DNA from: Serratia marcescens
GTDB taxonomy: Bacteria > Pseudomonadota > Gammaproteobacteria > Enterobacterales > Enterobacteriaceae
Assembly (NCBI RefSeq): GCF_001902635.1
Contig: NZ_MJAO01000003.1
Location: 124,001 to 188,000 of the forward strand
Direction of reading: 5' to 3'
Length of the DNA: 64,000 bases
In this document: positions 40,064 to 47,935 of the stretch, in pieces
How the letters are laid out: each line of letters begins with the position of its first letter
Numbering within the stretch: position 1 is the stretch's first letter
The notes under the pieces: model-generated
The model's input: only the letters and a program-made list of their open reading frames with translations
Told to the model about the DNA's origin: nothing
The model's database searches: none
Made by a program: the position numbers and the translations under genes

Positions 40064-41834
40064 AGTGCAAAAGCTGTGGCCGACGCTGAAGCGGCTGCTG
40101 GCCTACGGCTCGCCGTACCGCAAACCGCTGGGGTTGGCGGTGCTGATGCTGTGGGTGGCGGCGGCGGCGGAAGTCGCCGGGCCGATCCTGGTGAGCTATT
40201 TTATCGATAATTACGTCGCCAAAGGGCAACTGCCGCTGATGATCGTCGGCGGGCTGGCGGCGGCCTACGTGCTGCTGGAACTGCTGGCGGCGGCGCTGCA
40301 CTATTTCCAGGCGCTGTTGTTCAACCAAGCGGCGGTGGGCGTGGTGCAGCGGCTGCGTACCGACGTGATGGATGCCGCGCTGCGCCAGCCGCTCAGCGCC
40401 TTCGACACCCAACCTGTCGGGCAATTGATCTCGCGCGTCACCAACGACACCGAAGTGATCAAGGATCTGTACGTGATGGTGGTCTCCACGGTGCTGAAAA
40501 GCGCCGCGCTGATCGGCACCATGTTGGTGGCGATGTTCAGCCTCGACTGGCGCATGGCGCTGGTGGCTGTCTGCATCTTCCCGGCGGTGTTCGTGGTGAT
40601 GGGCATCTACCAATACTACAGTACGCCGATCGTGCGCCGGGTGCGCAGCTATCTGGCGGACATCAACGACGGCTTCAACGAAGTGATCAACGGCATGGGC
40701 GTGATCCAGCAATTCCGCCAGCAGGTGCGCTTCGGCGAGCGCATGAGCGCCGCCAGCCAGTCGCACTATCTCGCGCGCATGCAGACTCTGCGGCTCGACG
40801 GCTTCCTGCTGCGGCCGCTGCTCAGTCTGTTTTCGGCGCTGGTGCTGTGCGGCCTGCTGATGCTGTTCGGCTTCAGCGGCGAAGGTGCGATCGGCGTTGG
40901 TGTGCTCTATGCCTTCATCAATTACCTGGGGCGTTTGAACGAACCGCTGATCGAGCTGACTTCGCAGCAGTCGATACTGCAGCAGGCGGTGGTGGCCGGC
41001 GAGCGTATCTTCGAACTGATGGATCGCAGCCAGCAGAATTACGGTGCCGACGATCGTCCGTTGGCCGGCGGCCGCATCGATATCACCGATCTGAGCTTCG
41101 CTTACCGCGCGGACAAAAAGGTGCTGCAACATATCTCGCTGGCGGTGCCTTCGCGCGGCTTCGTGGCGCTGGTCGGCCATACCGGCAGCGGCAAGAGCAC
41201 GCTGGCCAGCCTGCTGATGGGCTATTATCCGGTCAGCGAGGGGGAAGTGCGTCTCGACGGCCGCCCGCTGTCCAGCCTGTCGCACCGCACGCTGCGCCAG
41301 GGGGTGGCGATGGTACAGCAGGATCCGGTGGTGATCGCCGATTCGGTGCTGGCTAACGTCACGTTGGGGCGCAACATCGATGAAGAGGCCGTCTGGCGAG
41401 CATTGGAAACGGTGCAGCTGGCGGCGCTGGTGCGCGGTTTTCCGCAGGGTATCCATACCCGGCTGGGCGAGCAGGGAAATAACCTGTCGGTCGGGCAGAA
41501 ACAGCTGTTGGCGATGGCGCGGGTGTTGGTGCAGGCGCCGCAGATCCTGATCCTCGACGAGGCGACCGCCAATATTGACTCGGGCACTGAGCAAGCGATC
41601 CAACGCGCGCTGCGGGTGATCCGCGAACACACCACGCTGGTAGTGATCGCCCACCGGCTGTCGACCATCGTCGACGCCGATTCCATTCTGGTGCTGCATC
41701 GCGGCCAGGCGGTGGAGCAGGGCAACCATCAGCAGCTGCTGGCGCAGCAGGGGCGCTACTACCAGATGTATCAGCTGCAGTTGGCGGGCGAGCAGCTGGC
41801 GGAGGCAGTGCGCGAGGAGAGCCAACCCGCCTGA
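40056..41834 (+). CDS. mdlB: Multidrug-type ABC exporter half-transporter MdlB
   Basis: 592 aa from the ATG at 40056, which overlaps the mdlA stop by 8 nt (E. coli MdlB 593 aa). Six membrane helices, then ATPase domain with Walker [10 protein letters not shown], signature LSVGQKQL (a variant of LSGGQ), Walker [15 protein letters not shown] with the catalytic Glu, and H-loop IAHRLST. Together with MdlA it forms one exporter with one canonical and one degenerate ATP site. A terminator closes the operon. Confidence 0.96.
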   Translation: MNKVQKLWPTLKRLLAYGSPYRKPLGLAVLMLWVAAAAEVAGPILVSYFIDNYVAKGQLPLMIVGGLAAAYVLLELLAAALHYFQALLFNQAAVGVVQRLRTDVMDAALRQPLSAFDTQPVGQLISRVTNDTEVIKDLYVMVVSTVLKSAALIGTMLVAMFSLDWRMALVAVCIFPAVFVVMGIYQYYSTPIVRRVRSYLADINDGFNEVINGMGVIQQFRQQVRFGERMSAASQSHYLARMQTLRLDGFLLRPLLSLFSALVLCGLLMLFGFSGEGAIGVGVLYAFINYLGRLNEPLIELTSQQSILQQAVVAGERIFELMDRSQQNYGADDRPLAGGRIDITDLSFAYRADKKVLQHISLAVPSRGFVALVGHTGSGKSTLASLLMGYYPVSEGEVRLDGRPLSSLSHRTLRQGVAMVQQDPVVIADSVLANVTLGRNIDEEAVWRALETVQLAALVRGFPQGIHTRLGEQGNNLSVGQKQLLAMARVLVQAPQILILDEATANIDSGTEQAIQRALRVIREHTTLVVIAHRLSTIVDADSILVLHRGQAVEQGNHQQLLAQQGRYYQMYQLQLAGEQLAEAVREESQPA

Positions 41835-41838
41835 ACAT

Positions 41839-41865
41839 GGGCCGCCATCGCGGCCCTTCTTTTTC
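41839..41865 (+). terminator. Terminator after mdlB
   Basis: A perfect 7-bp stem GGGCCGC / GCGGCCC, loop CATC, then TTCTTTTTC; 5 nt after the mdlB stop. Confidence 0.85.
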
Positions 41866-41940
41866 CCGACGTCCCGACGCACCACAAGCAGGCAACCCGC
41901 CTGCGCCATTCTCCCGTTCTGCACTTTTTCAACGCGCCGC

Positions 41941-41955
41941 GCACCAAATCAGTGC
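41941..41955 (+). promoter_or_regulatory. Candidate NtrC (GlnG) binding site upstream of glnK
   Basis: GCACC-AAATC-AGTGC, an imperfect palindrome matching the NtrC pattern GCACC-N5-GGTGC at nine of ten specified bases. It lies about 110 nt upstream of the sigma-54 promoter, a normal enhancer distance. A second site, expected from E. coli glnK, could not be identified with confidence. Confidence 0.6.
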
Positions 41956-42051
41956 GCGTTATTTGACCAATGCGTAATGGCGGCACGGCACCGCGTCGCA
42001 GCGGCACCCGCGTTCCCGCTAATCCGCTGAATCGCCATGCAAAATAAAATT

Positions 42052-42067
42052 TGGCACAGGCCTTGCT
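42052..42067 (+). promoter_or_regulatory. Sigma-54 promoter of glnK-amtB
   Basis: TGGCAC-N5-TTGCT, a full match to the sigma-54 consensus (GG at -24, GC at -12). It lies 52 nt before the glnK ATG and implies NtrC-dependent expression under nitrogen limitation. Confidence 0.93.
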
Positions 42068-42118
42068 ACGTATAAGGCGTACCGGGGGGAGTTTGGGCTT
42101 AATTCGTGGAGGGGCAAT

Positions 42119-42457
42119 ATGAAGCTGGTGACCGTGGTAATCAAACCGTTCAAGCTGGAGGACGTGCGCGAGGCGTTGTCCTCCGTGGGCATTCAGGGGC
42201 TGACCGTAACCGAAGTGAAGGGCTTCGGCCGCCAGAAGGGGCACGCCGAGCTGTATCGTGGCGCCGAATATAACGTCAACTTCCTGCCCAAGGTCAAAAT
42301 CGACATCGCCATCGCCGATGATCAGTTGGATGAAGTGGTTGATGTGATTAGCAAAGCCGCCTACACCGGAAAAATCGGCGACGGCAAAATTTTCGTTGCC
42401 GAATTGCAACGCGTGATCCGCATTCGCACCGGCGAAACCGACGAAGCGGCGCTGTAA
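42119..42457 (+). CDS. glnK: Nitrogen regulatory P-II protein GlnK
   Basis: 112 aa, P-II length. The T-loop carries the uridylylation site Tyr51 in ELYRGAEYNVNF. KIGDGKIFV near residue 85 and the C-terminal RIRTGETDEAAL are P-II signatures. GlnK binds 2-oxoglutarate/ATP and blocks AmtB when nitrogen is plentiful; GlnD uridylylates it. The coupled amtB and the sigma-54 promoter identify it as GlnK in place of GlnB. A GGAGGGGC site precedes the ATG. Confidence 0.97.
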   Translation: MKLVTVVIKPFKLEDVREALSSVGIQGLTVTEVKGFGRQKGHAELYRGAEYNVNFLPKVKIDIAIADDQLDEVVDVISKAAYTGKIGDGKIFVAELQRVIRIRTGETDEAAL

Positions 42458-42492
42458 CCACGAACTCAGTTAAGTGATGGGGATGATTGACA

Positions 42493-43779
42493 ATGAAAAG
42501 ACTGTTATCCATGTTGGGCCTGAGTTCGGTAACCCTGGTTCCTTCTTTGGCCCTGGCCGCCCCGGCGGTCGCCGATAAGGCCGACAACGCCTTCATGATG
42601 ATTTGCACCGCTCTGGTGCTGTTCATGACGCTGCCGGGCATCGCGCTGTTTTACGGCGGCCTGCTGCGCGGCAAAAACGTGCTGTCGATGCTAACGCAGG
42701 TCACCGTCACTTTCGCGCTGGTCTGCGTGCTGTGGGTGCTGTATGGCTACAGCCTGGCGTTCAGCGAAGGCAATGCGGTGTTCGGTGGATTTGAAACGGC
42801 GATGCTGAAAGGCATCGGCATCGACAGCGTAACCGGCAGTATCAGCCAGATGATCCACGTCGCTTTCCAGGCCTCTTTCGCCTGCATCACCGTGGCGCTG
42901 GTGGTGGGCGGCTTCGCCGAGCGCATTCGCTTCTCGGCGGTGCTGATCTTCGCGATCGTTTGGTTCACCCTGTCTTATCTGCCGATCGCGCACATGGTAT
43001 GGGGCGGCGGTTATCTGGCCACCGACGGCGCATTGGACTTCGCCGGCGGCACCGTGGTGCATATCAACGCCGCCAGTGCCGGGTTGATCGGCGCCTACTT
43101 GCTTGGCAAGCGCGCCGGCTTCGGTAAAGAGGCGTTCAAGCCGCACAACCTGCCGATGGTGTTTACCGGGGCTTCCATCCTGTATATCGGCTGGTTCGGC
43201 TTCAACGCCGGTTCCGCCAGCGCGGCTAACGGCATCGCGGCGCTGGCGTTCCTGAATACCGTGGTTGCCACCGCTGGCGCCATTCTCTCCTGGACCTTCG
43301 CCGAGTGGGTGCTGCGCGGCAAGCCTTCTCTGCTGGGCGCTTGCTCCGGCATGATCGCCGGGCTGGTCGCTGTCACGCCGGCGGCGGGCACCGTGGGCGT
43401 AGGCGGGGCGTTGATCATCGGCCTGGTGGGCGGTGTCGCCGGCCTGTGGGGCGTGGTGACGCTGAAGAAATGGCTGAAAGTGGACGACACCTGCGACGTA
43501 TTCGGCGTGCATGGGGTATGCGGTATTGTCGGCTGTCTGCTGACCGGCGTGTTCACCGCCGCTTCGTTGGGCGGCACCGGCTATGCCGAAGGGGTAAGCA
43601 TGGGCCACCAGGTGTGGATCCAGCTGGTAAGCGTGCTGATCACGCTGGTGTGGTCGAGCGTCGCCGCCTTTATCGCCTTCAAGATCGCGGGCTCCATGGT
43701 GGGGCTGCGGGTGCCGGAAGAGCAGGAACGTGAAGGGCTGGACGTCAACAGTCACGGCGAGAGCGCCTATAACCAGTAA
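42493..43779 (+). CDS. amtB: Ammonium channel AmtB
   Basis: 428 aa from the ATG at 42493, the E. coli length; a TTG two codons earlier is open but less likely. A cleavable signal ends at LALAAPAVADKADN. Eleven membrane helices follow, with the twin pore histidines in GTVVHINAAS (about His168) and FGVHGVCGIVG (about His318). The C-terminus VPEEQEREGLDVNSHGE is the GlnK-binding tail. Starts 35 nt after glnK. Confidence 0.97.
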   Translation: MKRLLSMLGLSSVTLVPSLALAAPAVADKADNAFMMICTALVLFMTLPGIALFYGGLLRGKNVLSMLTQVTVTFALVCVLWVLYGYSLAFSEGNAVFGGFETAMLKGIGIDSVTGSISQMIHVAFQASFACITVALVVGGFAERIRFSAVLIFAIVWFTLSYLPIAHMVWGGGYLATDGALDFAGGTVVHINAASAGLIGAYLLGKRAGFGKEAFKPHNLPMVFTGASILYIGWFGFNAGSASAANGIAALAFLNTVVATAGAILSWTFAEWVLRGKPSLLGACSGMIAGLVAVTPAAGTVGVGGALIIGLVGGVAGLWGVVTLKKWLKVDDTCDVFGVHGVCGIVGCLLTGVFTAASLGGTGYAEGVSMGHQVWIQLVSVLITLVWSSVAAFIAFKIAGSMVGLRVPEEQEREGLDVNSHGESAYNQ

Positions 43780-43827
43780 GACGCGAAGCGGGGCAGTGCG
43801 CTAAACAATAAAATAATGATGGGGCAA

Positions 43828-43857
43828 AAAGGGGCGAGGTTTCCATCGCCCCTTTAT
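43828..43857. terminator. Bidirectional terminator between amtB and tesB
   Basis: A 10-bp perfect stem AAAGGGGCGA / TCGCCCCTTT with an 8-nt loop; T-rich on the plus side (TTTATTTAT) and TTTTTGCC on the minus side, so it can serve both convergent genes. Confidence 0.85.
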
Positions 43858-43869
43858 TTATGCATCGAG

Positions 43870-44733
43870 TCAGGCGTCGCGCTGGCGAATCACCCCTTCC
43901 TGTACGGTGGTGGCGACCAGTACGCCATCGCGGGTATAGATCTGGCCACGCACAAAGCCACGCGCACCGGAGGCGGAGGAGCTTTCCACCGCGTACAGCA
44001 GCCAGTCATCCATGCGGAACGGACGGTGGAACCACATCGAATGGTCGATGGTGGCTACCTGCATGCCCGGCTCGAGGAAGCCGACACCGTGCGGCTGCAG
44101 CGCCGTCGGCAGGAAGTTGAAGTCAGACGCGTAGCCCAGCAGATATTGGTGGATGCGCGGATCGTCCGGCATGCTGCCGTTGGCGCGGAACCACACATAG
44201 CGATGCGGTTCTTCCACGCTGCCTTTCAACGGGTTGTGGAATTTCACCGGACGCATTTCGATCGGCTTCTGGCCGATAAACTTCTCGCGCACTTTTTCCG
44301 GCAGCATATGCGCCAGCTTCTGGGCGATCTCCGATTCGGACAGCAGCCCTTCCGGCGGCGGTACGTCCGGCATGAGGTTCTGGTGCTCAAATCCCTCTTC
44401 CGGGCTCTGGAAGGAAGCGGTCATATAGAAGATAGGTTTGCCGTGTTGGATGGCGCTGACGCGGCGAGCGCTGAAGCTGTGGCCGTCGCGCAGGGTTTCC
44501 ACGTCGTAGACGATCGGCTTGCTGCTGTCGCCCGGGCGCAGGAAGTAGCTGTGGAACGAATGCACGCTGCGCTCGTCTGGCACCGTCTGTTTGGCGGCGT
44601 ACAGCGCCTGGCCGACCACCTGACCACCGAACACCTGGCGTAGCCCCAGATCTTCGCTTTGGCCGCGGAATAGCCCTTCTTCGATTTTCTCCAGATCCAG
44701 CAGATCGAGGAGGTTTTGCAATGCCTGGCTCAT
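43870..44733 (-). CDS. tesB: Acyl-CoA thioesterase II
   Basis: 287 aa (E. coli 286). Double hotdog fold: the N-terminal half contains [19 protein letters not shown] and [11 protein letters not shown], the C-terminal half [13 protein letters not shown] with the catalytic Asp, and [11 protein letters not shown] plus VQEGVIR at the end with the other catalytic polar residues. It hydrolyses medium to long acyl-CoAs. Lies between amtB and ybaY as in E. coli. Confidence 0.96.
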   Translation of the reverse strand: MSQALQNLLDLLDLEKIEEGLFRGQSEDLGLRQVFGGQVVGQALYAAKQTVPDERSVHSFHSYFLRPGDSSKPIVYDVETLRDGHSFSARRVSAIQHGKPIFYMTASFQSPEEGFEHQNLMPDVPPPEGLLSESEIAQKLAHMLPEKVREKFIGQKPIEMRPVKFHNPLKGSVEEPHRYVWFRANGSMPDDPRIHQYLLGYASDFNFLPTALQPHGVGFLEPGMQVATIDHSMWFHRPFRMDDWLLYAVESSSASGARGFVRGQIYTRDGVLVATTVQEGVIRQRDA

Positions 44734-44964
44734 AAAGTTGTTACCTTTCTAATAATCATTTTGCGCAGTGTGCGGAATATCACGGCGCGGCGTCAACATG
44801 TTGCGTTAAAGGCGTGGTGAAAATGGTTTTAATAGTGAGCGTTTTTAGTACGGTAAGTGATTAATAGGTGGGGTTAAATGGCATTATCAGTGCTTTGTGC
44901 TAACTTTAATGAGTAAGGTGGTGAAAGCCACCAACATGTTGATAATAAAAAAGGAGACCGATCC

Positions 44965-45447
44965 ATGAAACTCTGGCAAGTCGTAGGTGGCGCCGCAGTC
45001 CTGACGATCGTTCTGACGGGGTGCGTCCATAAGAGTGCGAATATGCACCAGCCGGCGGCAGGAAACTCAATGGTGACACAAACGCAGATTCAGGGCCCGT
45101 CGGTGACAGGTTCGGTTAGCATGCGTCAGCGCATTGCGCTGCCGCCGGATGCCGTACTGACAGTCACGCTTTCCGACGCCACCCTGGATGCGGGGCCAAC
45201 CAAAGTGATCGCCCAAAGCGCCATGCGCACCGATGGGCAACAGGTGCCGTTCAACTTTGTTTTACCGTATAACCCGGCCAACATCCAGCCCAACGCCCGC
45301 GTGATTGTGAGCGCTGCGGTGATGGTGAATGGTCGTATGGCCTTCGTGACGGAAACGATTAAGGAAGTGGTGACCCGTAACGGCAATCGCGCCGATCTGT
45401 TGCTGGTGCCTGCACAGGGTGTACCGGTGGAAACCGTGTTGCGATAA
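44965..45447 (+). CDS. ybaY: YbaY/YscW-type lipoprotein
   Basis: 160 aa with a lipoprotein signal; lipobox IVLTGC, Cys20 lipidated. The mature domain, from about residue 45, is the YbaY/YscW beta-sandwich (SVTGSVSMRQRIALPPDAVLTVTLSD ... FNFVLPYNPANIQPNARVIVSAAVMVNG). YscW is the pilotin-like protein of some type III systems, and E. coli YbaY has no clear role. An AAAAAGGAGA site precedes the ATG. The 231 nt upstream are AT-rich and must hold the promoter. Confidence 0.88.
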   Translation: MKLWQVVGGAAVLTIVLTGCVHKSANMHQPAAGNSMVTQTQIQGPSVTGSVSMRQRIALPPDAVLTVTLSDATLDAGPTKVIAQSAMRTDGQQVPFNFVLPYNPANIQPNARVIVSAAVMVNGRMAFVTETIKEVVTRNGNRADLLLVPAQGVPVETVLR

Positions 45448-45475
45448 TGTCTTATCTCTGAAGCTGTCTGCAAAC

Positions 45476-45510
45476 AACAGCCTTTGCGCTTCGGCCAAAG
45501 GCTGTTTTTA
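45476..45510. terminator. Terminator between convergent ybaY and atl
   Basis: Stem AACAGCCTTT / AAAGGCTGTT, 10 bp, with an 11-nt loop, followed by TTTTA on the plus strand and by GTTTG on the minus strand. It ends ybaY and overlaps the atl stop region. Confidence 0.78.
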
Positions 45511-45822
45511 CCAGCGCCAGCCGTAGAGAGTAAAATCCACCGTACTGTGCGGGCCGAAAATAATCCCCTCCGCCAGCAAAGCCTGCCGTTGCCGTTGAAA
45601 ATCTTCCCCCTGTTGCGATATCTGCCCGTGCCGATTAATCACCCGGTGCCAGGGCAGCGCGCTGCCCTCCGGCAAGCGGCGCAGCACACCGCCGACCTGA
45701 CGTGCGGCGCGCGGCGAACCGGCCAGGCGGGCAACTTCGCCGTAGGTGGTCACTTTGCCGTAGGGGATGGCGGCCACGATGTGGAATACCCGTTGGCTGA
45801 AAGAGGCATCTTCTGGTTGCAT
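45508..45822 (-). CDS. atl: Alkyltransferase-like protein (DNA base-flipping, no methyl acceptor)
   Basis: 104 aa, related to the C-terminal domain of O6-alkylguanine-DNA alkyltransferase. The active-site motif PCHR reads PWHR here (LPWHRVINRHGQIS), so the acceptor cysteine is replaced by Trp. This is the mark of ATL proteins (E. coli YbaZ), which bind O6-alkylguanine lesions and hand them to nucleotide excision repair. The arginine finger region RQVGGVLRRLPEG is present. Located between ybaY and ffs as in E. coli. Confidence 0.93.
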   Translation of the reverse strand: MQPEDASFSQRVFHIVAAIPYGKVTTYGEVARLAGSPRAARQVGGVLRRLPEGSALPWHRVINRHGQISQQGEDFQRQRQALLAEGIIFGPHSTVDFTLYGWRW

Positions 45823-45909
45823 GTTGGCGTTCCCGCGTAAGTCAAAACCCAGACGATAAGTGTGCCACAGCGCAGGTGGGTAAGAAAACAGCGGTCGGCC
45901 CCGGTTGGC

Positions 45910-45938
45910 TTGCTATTTGGCGGGGCATCGCCGATAAT
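45910..45938 (+). promoter_or_regulatory. Promoter of ffs
   Basis: -35 TTGCTA (45910-45915), 17-bp spacer, -10 GATAAT (45933-45938), followed by a GC-rich discriminator GCCCACCGC typical of stable RNA promoters. Start near 45945 would give a precursor about 25 nt longer than 4.5S RNA at the 5' end, in line with known processing in E. coli. Confidence 0.75.
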
Positions 45939-45970
45939 GCCCACCGCTTCAGAGTACAGAAGCCGTCAAT

Positions 45971-46084
45971 GGGGGCCCTGTTGGTTCTCCCGCAACACTA
46001 ACTTGTGAACTCGGTCAGGTCCGGAAGGAAGCAGCCGCAGCAGGTGACGTGTGTGCCGGGATGTAGCTGGCAGGGTCCCCACCC
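45971..46084 (+). ncRNA. ffs: 4.5S RNA (signal recognition particle RNA)
   Basis: 114 nt, the same length as E. coli 4.5S RNA. The ends GGGGGCCCTG and CAGGGTCCCC form the terminal helix. The conserved apical hairpin is intact: GGTCAGGTCCGGAAGGAAGC with the GGAA tetraloop and the asymmetric loop that binds the Ffh M domain, then GCCGGGATGTAGCTGGC on the return strand. With Ffh it targets nascent inner-membrane proteins to FtsY. Confidence 0.98.
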
Positions 46085-46391
46085 ATTTGGGCTGTCGCCA
46101 ACTCACTTCCTTCGCCACTTATCCGTTTCTGCCATCCGGCGGGCGAGAAAGCATTTCTTTTCATCCGGCTATCGACAACACGTTATGGATAATGAATTAG
46201 CTGTTAATGGGGCGAGCAGAATGAGGAAAGGTGTGGCGCAACATTCCTCGATTTAAAAAGAGAGTTGTTTCCATTTATTAATGGTTGGCGCGAAGGAACG
46301 TAATTGAAATTTTGCTGTCAATAGGAAAAGTGCGCATTTAGCCTGAACATTGAGGCCGATAAAAACATCGGCTCAACGCGTTGTTGCTTGA
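46085..46391. other. Intergenic gap between ffs and hha, nothing clear
   Basis: 307 nt between convergent ffs and hha. It becomes AT-rich after about 46240. One weak hairpin GCCGAT / ATCGGC at 46355-46372 could help end hha transcripts, but has no T run. No open frame with a ribosome site is seen; one that starts inside ffs is dismissed. Confidence 0.5.
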
Positions 46392-46595
46392 TTATCTGAC
46401 ATACTTCCAAACGGCAGTGGGGATTTTGTCATACAGTTTGTTCATGGTGAGCTCCGCCAAACGGTGATCGGCCGCTGAGTAAAACAGCTCCAGTTCATCA
46501 TCGGAGAGCTCGTACTTATTTTTCTCAATAACACGTTCGAGAGTATCAATTGTGGTGCATTTACGTAAACGCATCAGATAGTCGGTTTTAGTCAT
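46392..46595 (-). CDS. hha: Haemolysin expression modulator Hha (H-NS partner; TomB target)
   Basis: 67 aa, five residues shorter at the N-terminus than E. coli Hha. Otherwise the Hha/YmoA sequence is intact: [58 protein letters not shown]. Hha binds the H-NS dimerisation domain and strengthens silencing of horizontally acquired and virulence genes. The single Cys13 corresponds to E. coli Cys18, reported to be oxidised by TomB. An AAAGG site precedes the ATG. Second gene of tomB-hha. Confidence 0.97.
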   Translation of the reverse strand: MTKTDYLMRLRKCTTIDTLERVIEKNKYELSDDELELFYSAADHRLAELTMNKLYDKIPTAVWKYVR

Positions 46596-46645
46596 GATAG
46601 CCTTTTAGTTTAATAACCGTAAAATAGCTTGGGAATAATTATCCC

Positions 46646-47014
46646 CTAAGTTTTCATTGTCGTACAGATGTCCTCTCCTGAGAACATTCTGAATAATCTC
46701 GCCTTGGTTTTTTGCCAACGGCGCAGGTCGGAATCATTGATACCGTAGCTGCTGAACAGCGTATAGGTATCGTCGAGATATTCTTCGACTAACTCTGCAA
46801 GGTCCGATTCGTCCATGTATTTAATTTTATAACTCATCACAAACGAAGCGATATGTTCGATCAACTCATTAAGCTGCAGGTTGACGGAAGATGTCGGATC
46901 GTTGACCCACCCGTGGTGACTGTCTCCCAGGGTAGCGATGCCTTCATCATACAAATTTTCGCACAAGAATTTGAGCTGAGCAATATCGTGTCGCTTAGGC
47001 GAATACTCATCCAT
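46646..47014 (-). CDS. tomB: Hha toxicity modulator / biofilm protein TomB
   Basis: 122 aa, matching TomB (YbaJ). It begins MDEYSPKRHDIAQLKFLCEN with the conserved Cys18, contains GWVNDPTSSVNLQLNELIEHIA, and is strongly acidic. TomB acts as antitoxin for Hha, and a four-helix channel lets oxygen reach the Hha cysteine (established for E. coli and Yersinia homologues). A GGAGG site precedes the ATG, and hha begins 50 nt downstream. In E. coli the pair lies next to acrB; here a zinc locus lies between. Confidence 0.95.
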   Translation of the reverse strand: MDEYSPKRHDIAQLKFLCENLYDEGIATLGDSHHGWVNDPTSSVNLQLNELIEHIASFVMSYKIKYMDESDLAELVEEYLDDTYTLFSSYGINDSDLRRWQKTKARLFRMFSGEDICTTMKT

Positions 47015-47173
47015 ATCATCCCCTCCGTAAGTCTTAATTGCGGTGTTGATAACACTATGTGAGTAAGCTGATTTACATCATGGACGGAGGCAGCTTAACG
47101 GTGGCTAAATAAACTTTCCTTTAAGTGAATATAAATCATTTTTCCGCGTTTGGCCTGTAGTTATTACGTAAAC

Positions 47174-47527
47174 TTACAATTCATCTGCGGTTGATGGACG
47201 CGAGTTATCAATGATGTCGAAGATTAAACCCCGCTCCGTCACGCGGAATCTGACGCTATCTTTGATGAACGCTTCGCTGTTGATATCCAGACAGGCATTA
47301 AAAATGCCCCACTTATAGCGGTAACTCATTGAATAGTCGCTAGCGCCTTGTGGCACTATATCAAGTATTTCTAATGAATCTTCGGCGTAACGTGCGCTTT
47401 CGGAATAAAAACTGAGTCCGCTGGTCAACGCCGGCACTAACTCCGTTATTTTGTCATGAATCACTTTCTTTAATTGTTTAACAGAAAGTGCGTTGACTTC
47501 CCGCTCACAGGCAAGGGTAACAAGCAT
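47174..47527 (-). CDS. Hypothetical protein, not recognised
   Basis: 117 aa, pI apparently acidic, no signal peptide or membrane helix. The N-terminus MLVTLACEREVNALSVKQLKKVIHDKI looks helical, the middle (SMSYRYKWGIFNACLDINSEAF) like beta strands, and the C-terminus is STADEL. The ribosome site is weak (CCGAG). Base composition is lower in GC than the flanking operons, like tomB-hha. It is on the same strand as tomB, 159 nt upstream, and divergent from the zinc ABC operon. I do not know the family. The reading frame is reasonably long and isolated, so it is probably a gene. Confidence 0.6.
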   Translation of the reverse strand: MLVTLACEREVNALSVKQLKKVIHDKITELVPALTSGLSFYSESARYAEDSLEILDIVPQGASDYSMSYRYKWGIFNACLDINSEAFIKDSVRFRVTERGLIFDIIDNSRPSTADEL

Positions 47528-47753
47528 TAATCTCGGCCAACAGCAATGTTATCACCTTATCTTACTCCTTTTCCGCTCTCGTCGGTAAAGTTTTCGATAT
47601 GCCGCAGTTTTTTTACCCTAAGCCAACATTTCCGCCGAGCGGTAATACCCCTGAATTTGATAAGGGAGTTGTGGGGGATGTTACGCCGGTGAGCTGTTAC
47701 GTTCCGTTGCATTAATTGATGCGGCAAGGCTTGAGGCGCAATAGTGAGTGTGA

Positions 47754-47768
47754 TGTTATATTGTAACT
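47754..47768 (+). promoter_or_regulatory. Candidate Zur box of the zinc-type ABC operon
   Basis: TGTTATA-T-TGTAACT. It matches the Zur palindrome TGTTATA-N-TATAACA at 13 of 15 positions (counting the free centre) and lies 20 nt upstream of the first ORF of the operon. A perfect copy lies upstream of rpmE2 (50938-50952). The surrounding TATATTGTAACTAT may also contain the -10 region. Confidence 0.75.
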
Positions 47769-47788
47769 ATAGATCCACTGCTTGGGCC

Positions 47789-47935
47789 ATGACATTGACT
47801 CCCTTTTCGCAAGATGACGCTGCGTCGTCATTGAACTCGTTGTTTACCGCCTCCGCCGCCGTGCGCTGCGCGGGTGCCGTTGTCTTACTGGCCCTGCTGT
47901 GGTTGGGCATCTTTTGGGCGGTAGCGCTGCCATGA
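47789..47935 (+). CDS. Small putative membrane protein leading the zinc ABC operon
   Basis: 48 aa from the ATG at 47789, a start chosen because anything earlier would place the Zur box inside the gene. Polar N-terminus MTLTPFSQDDAASSLNSLFT, then one strong hydrophobic helix (AGAVVLLALLWLGIFWAVAL). The stop overlaps the ATPase start as ATGA, which suggests translational coupling. The ribosome site is poor, so a chance frame cannot be excluded. Function unknown; a role with the transporter is only suggested by position. Confidence 0.5.
   Translation: MTLTPFSQDDAASSLNSLFTASAAVRCAGAVVLLALLWLGIFWAVALP

Noticed and set aside
38288-41834. mdlA Walker B Asp instead of Glu considered as a damaging mutation
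   Set aside because: E. coli MdlA has the same residue, and heterodimeric exporters often keep one degenerate site.
39864-41924. 686-codon open frame antisense to mdlA/mdlB
   Set aside because: Covers a certain ABC transporter gene, and its protein is a low-complexity Q/H/R-rich string without any recognisable domain.
46005-46256. 83-codon frame beginning inside ffs
   Set aside because: It starts within the functional 4.5S RNA and has no translation signals.
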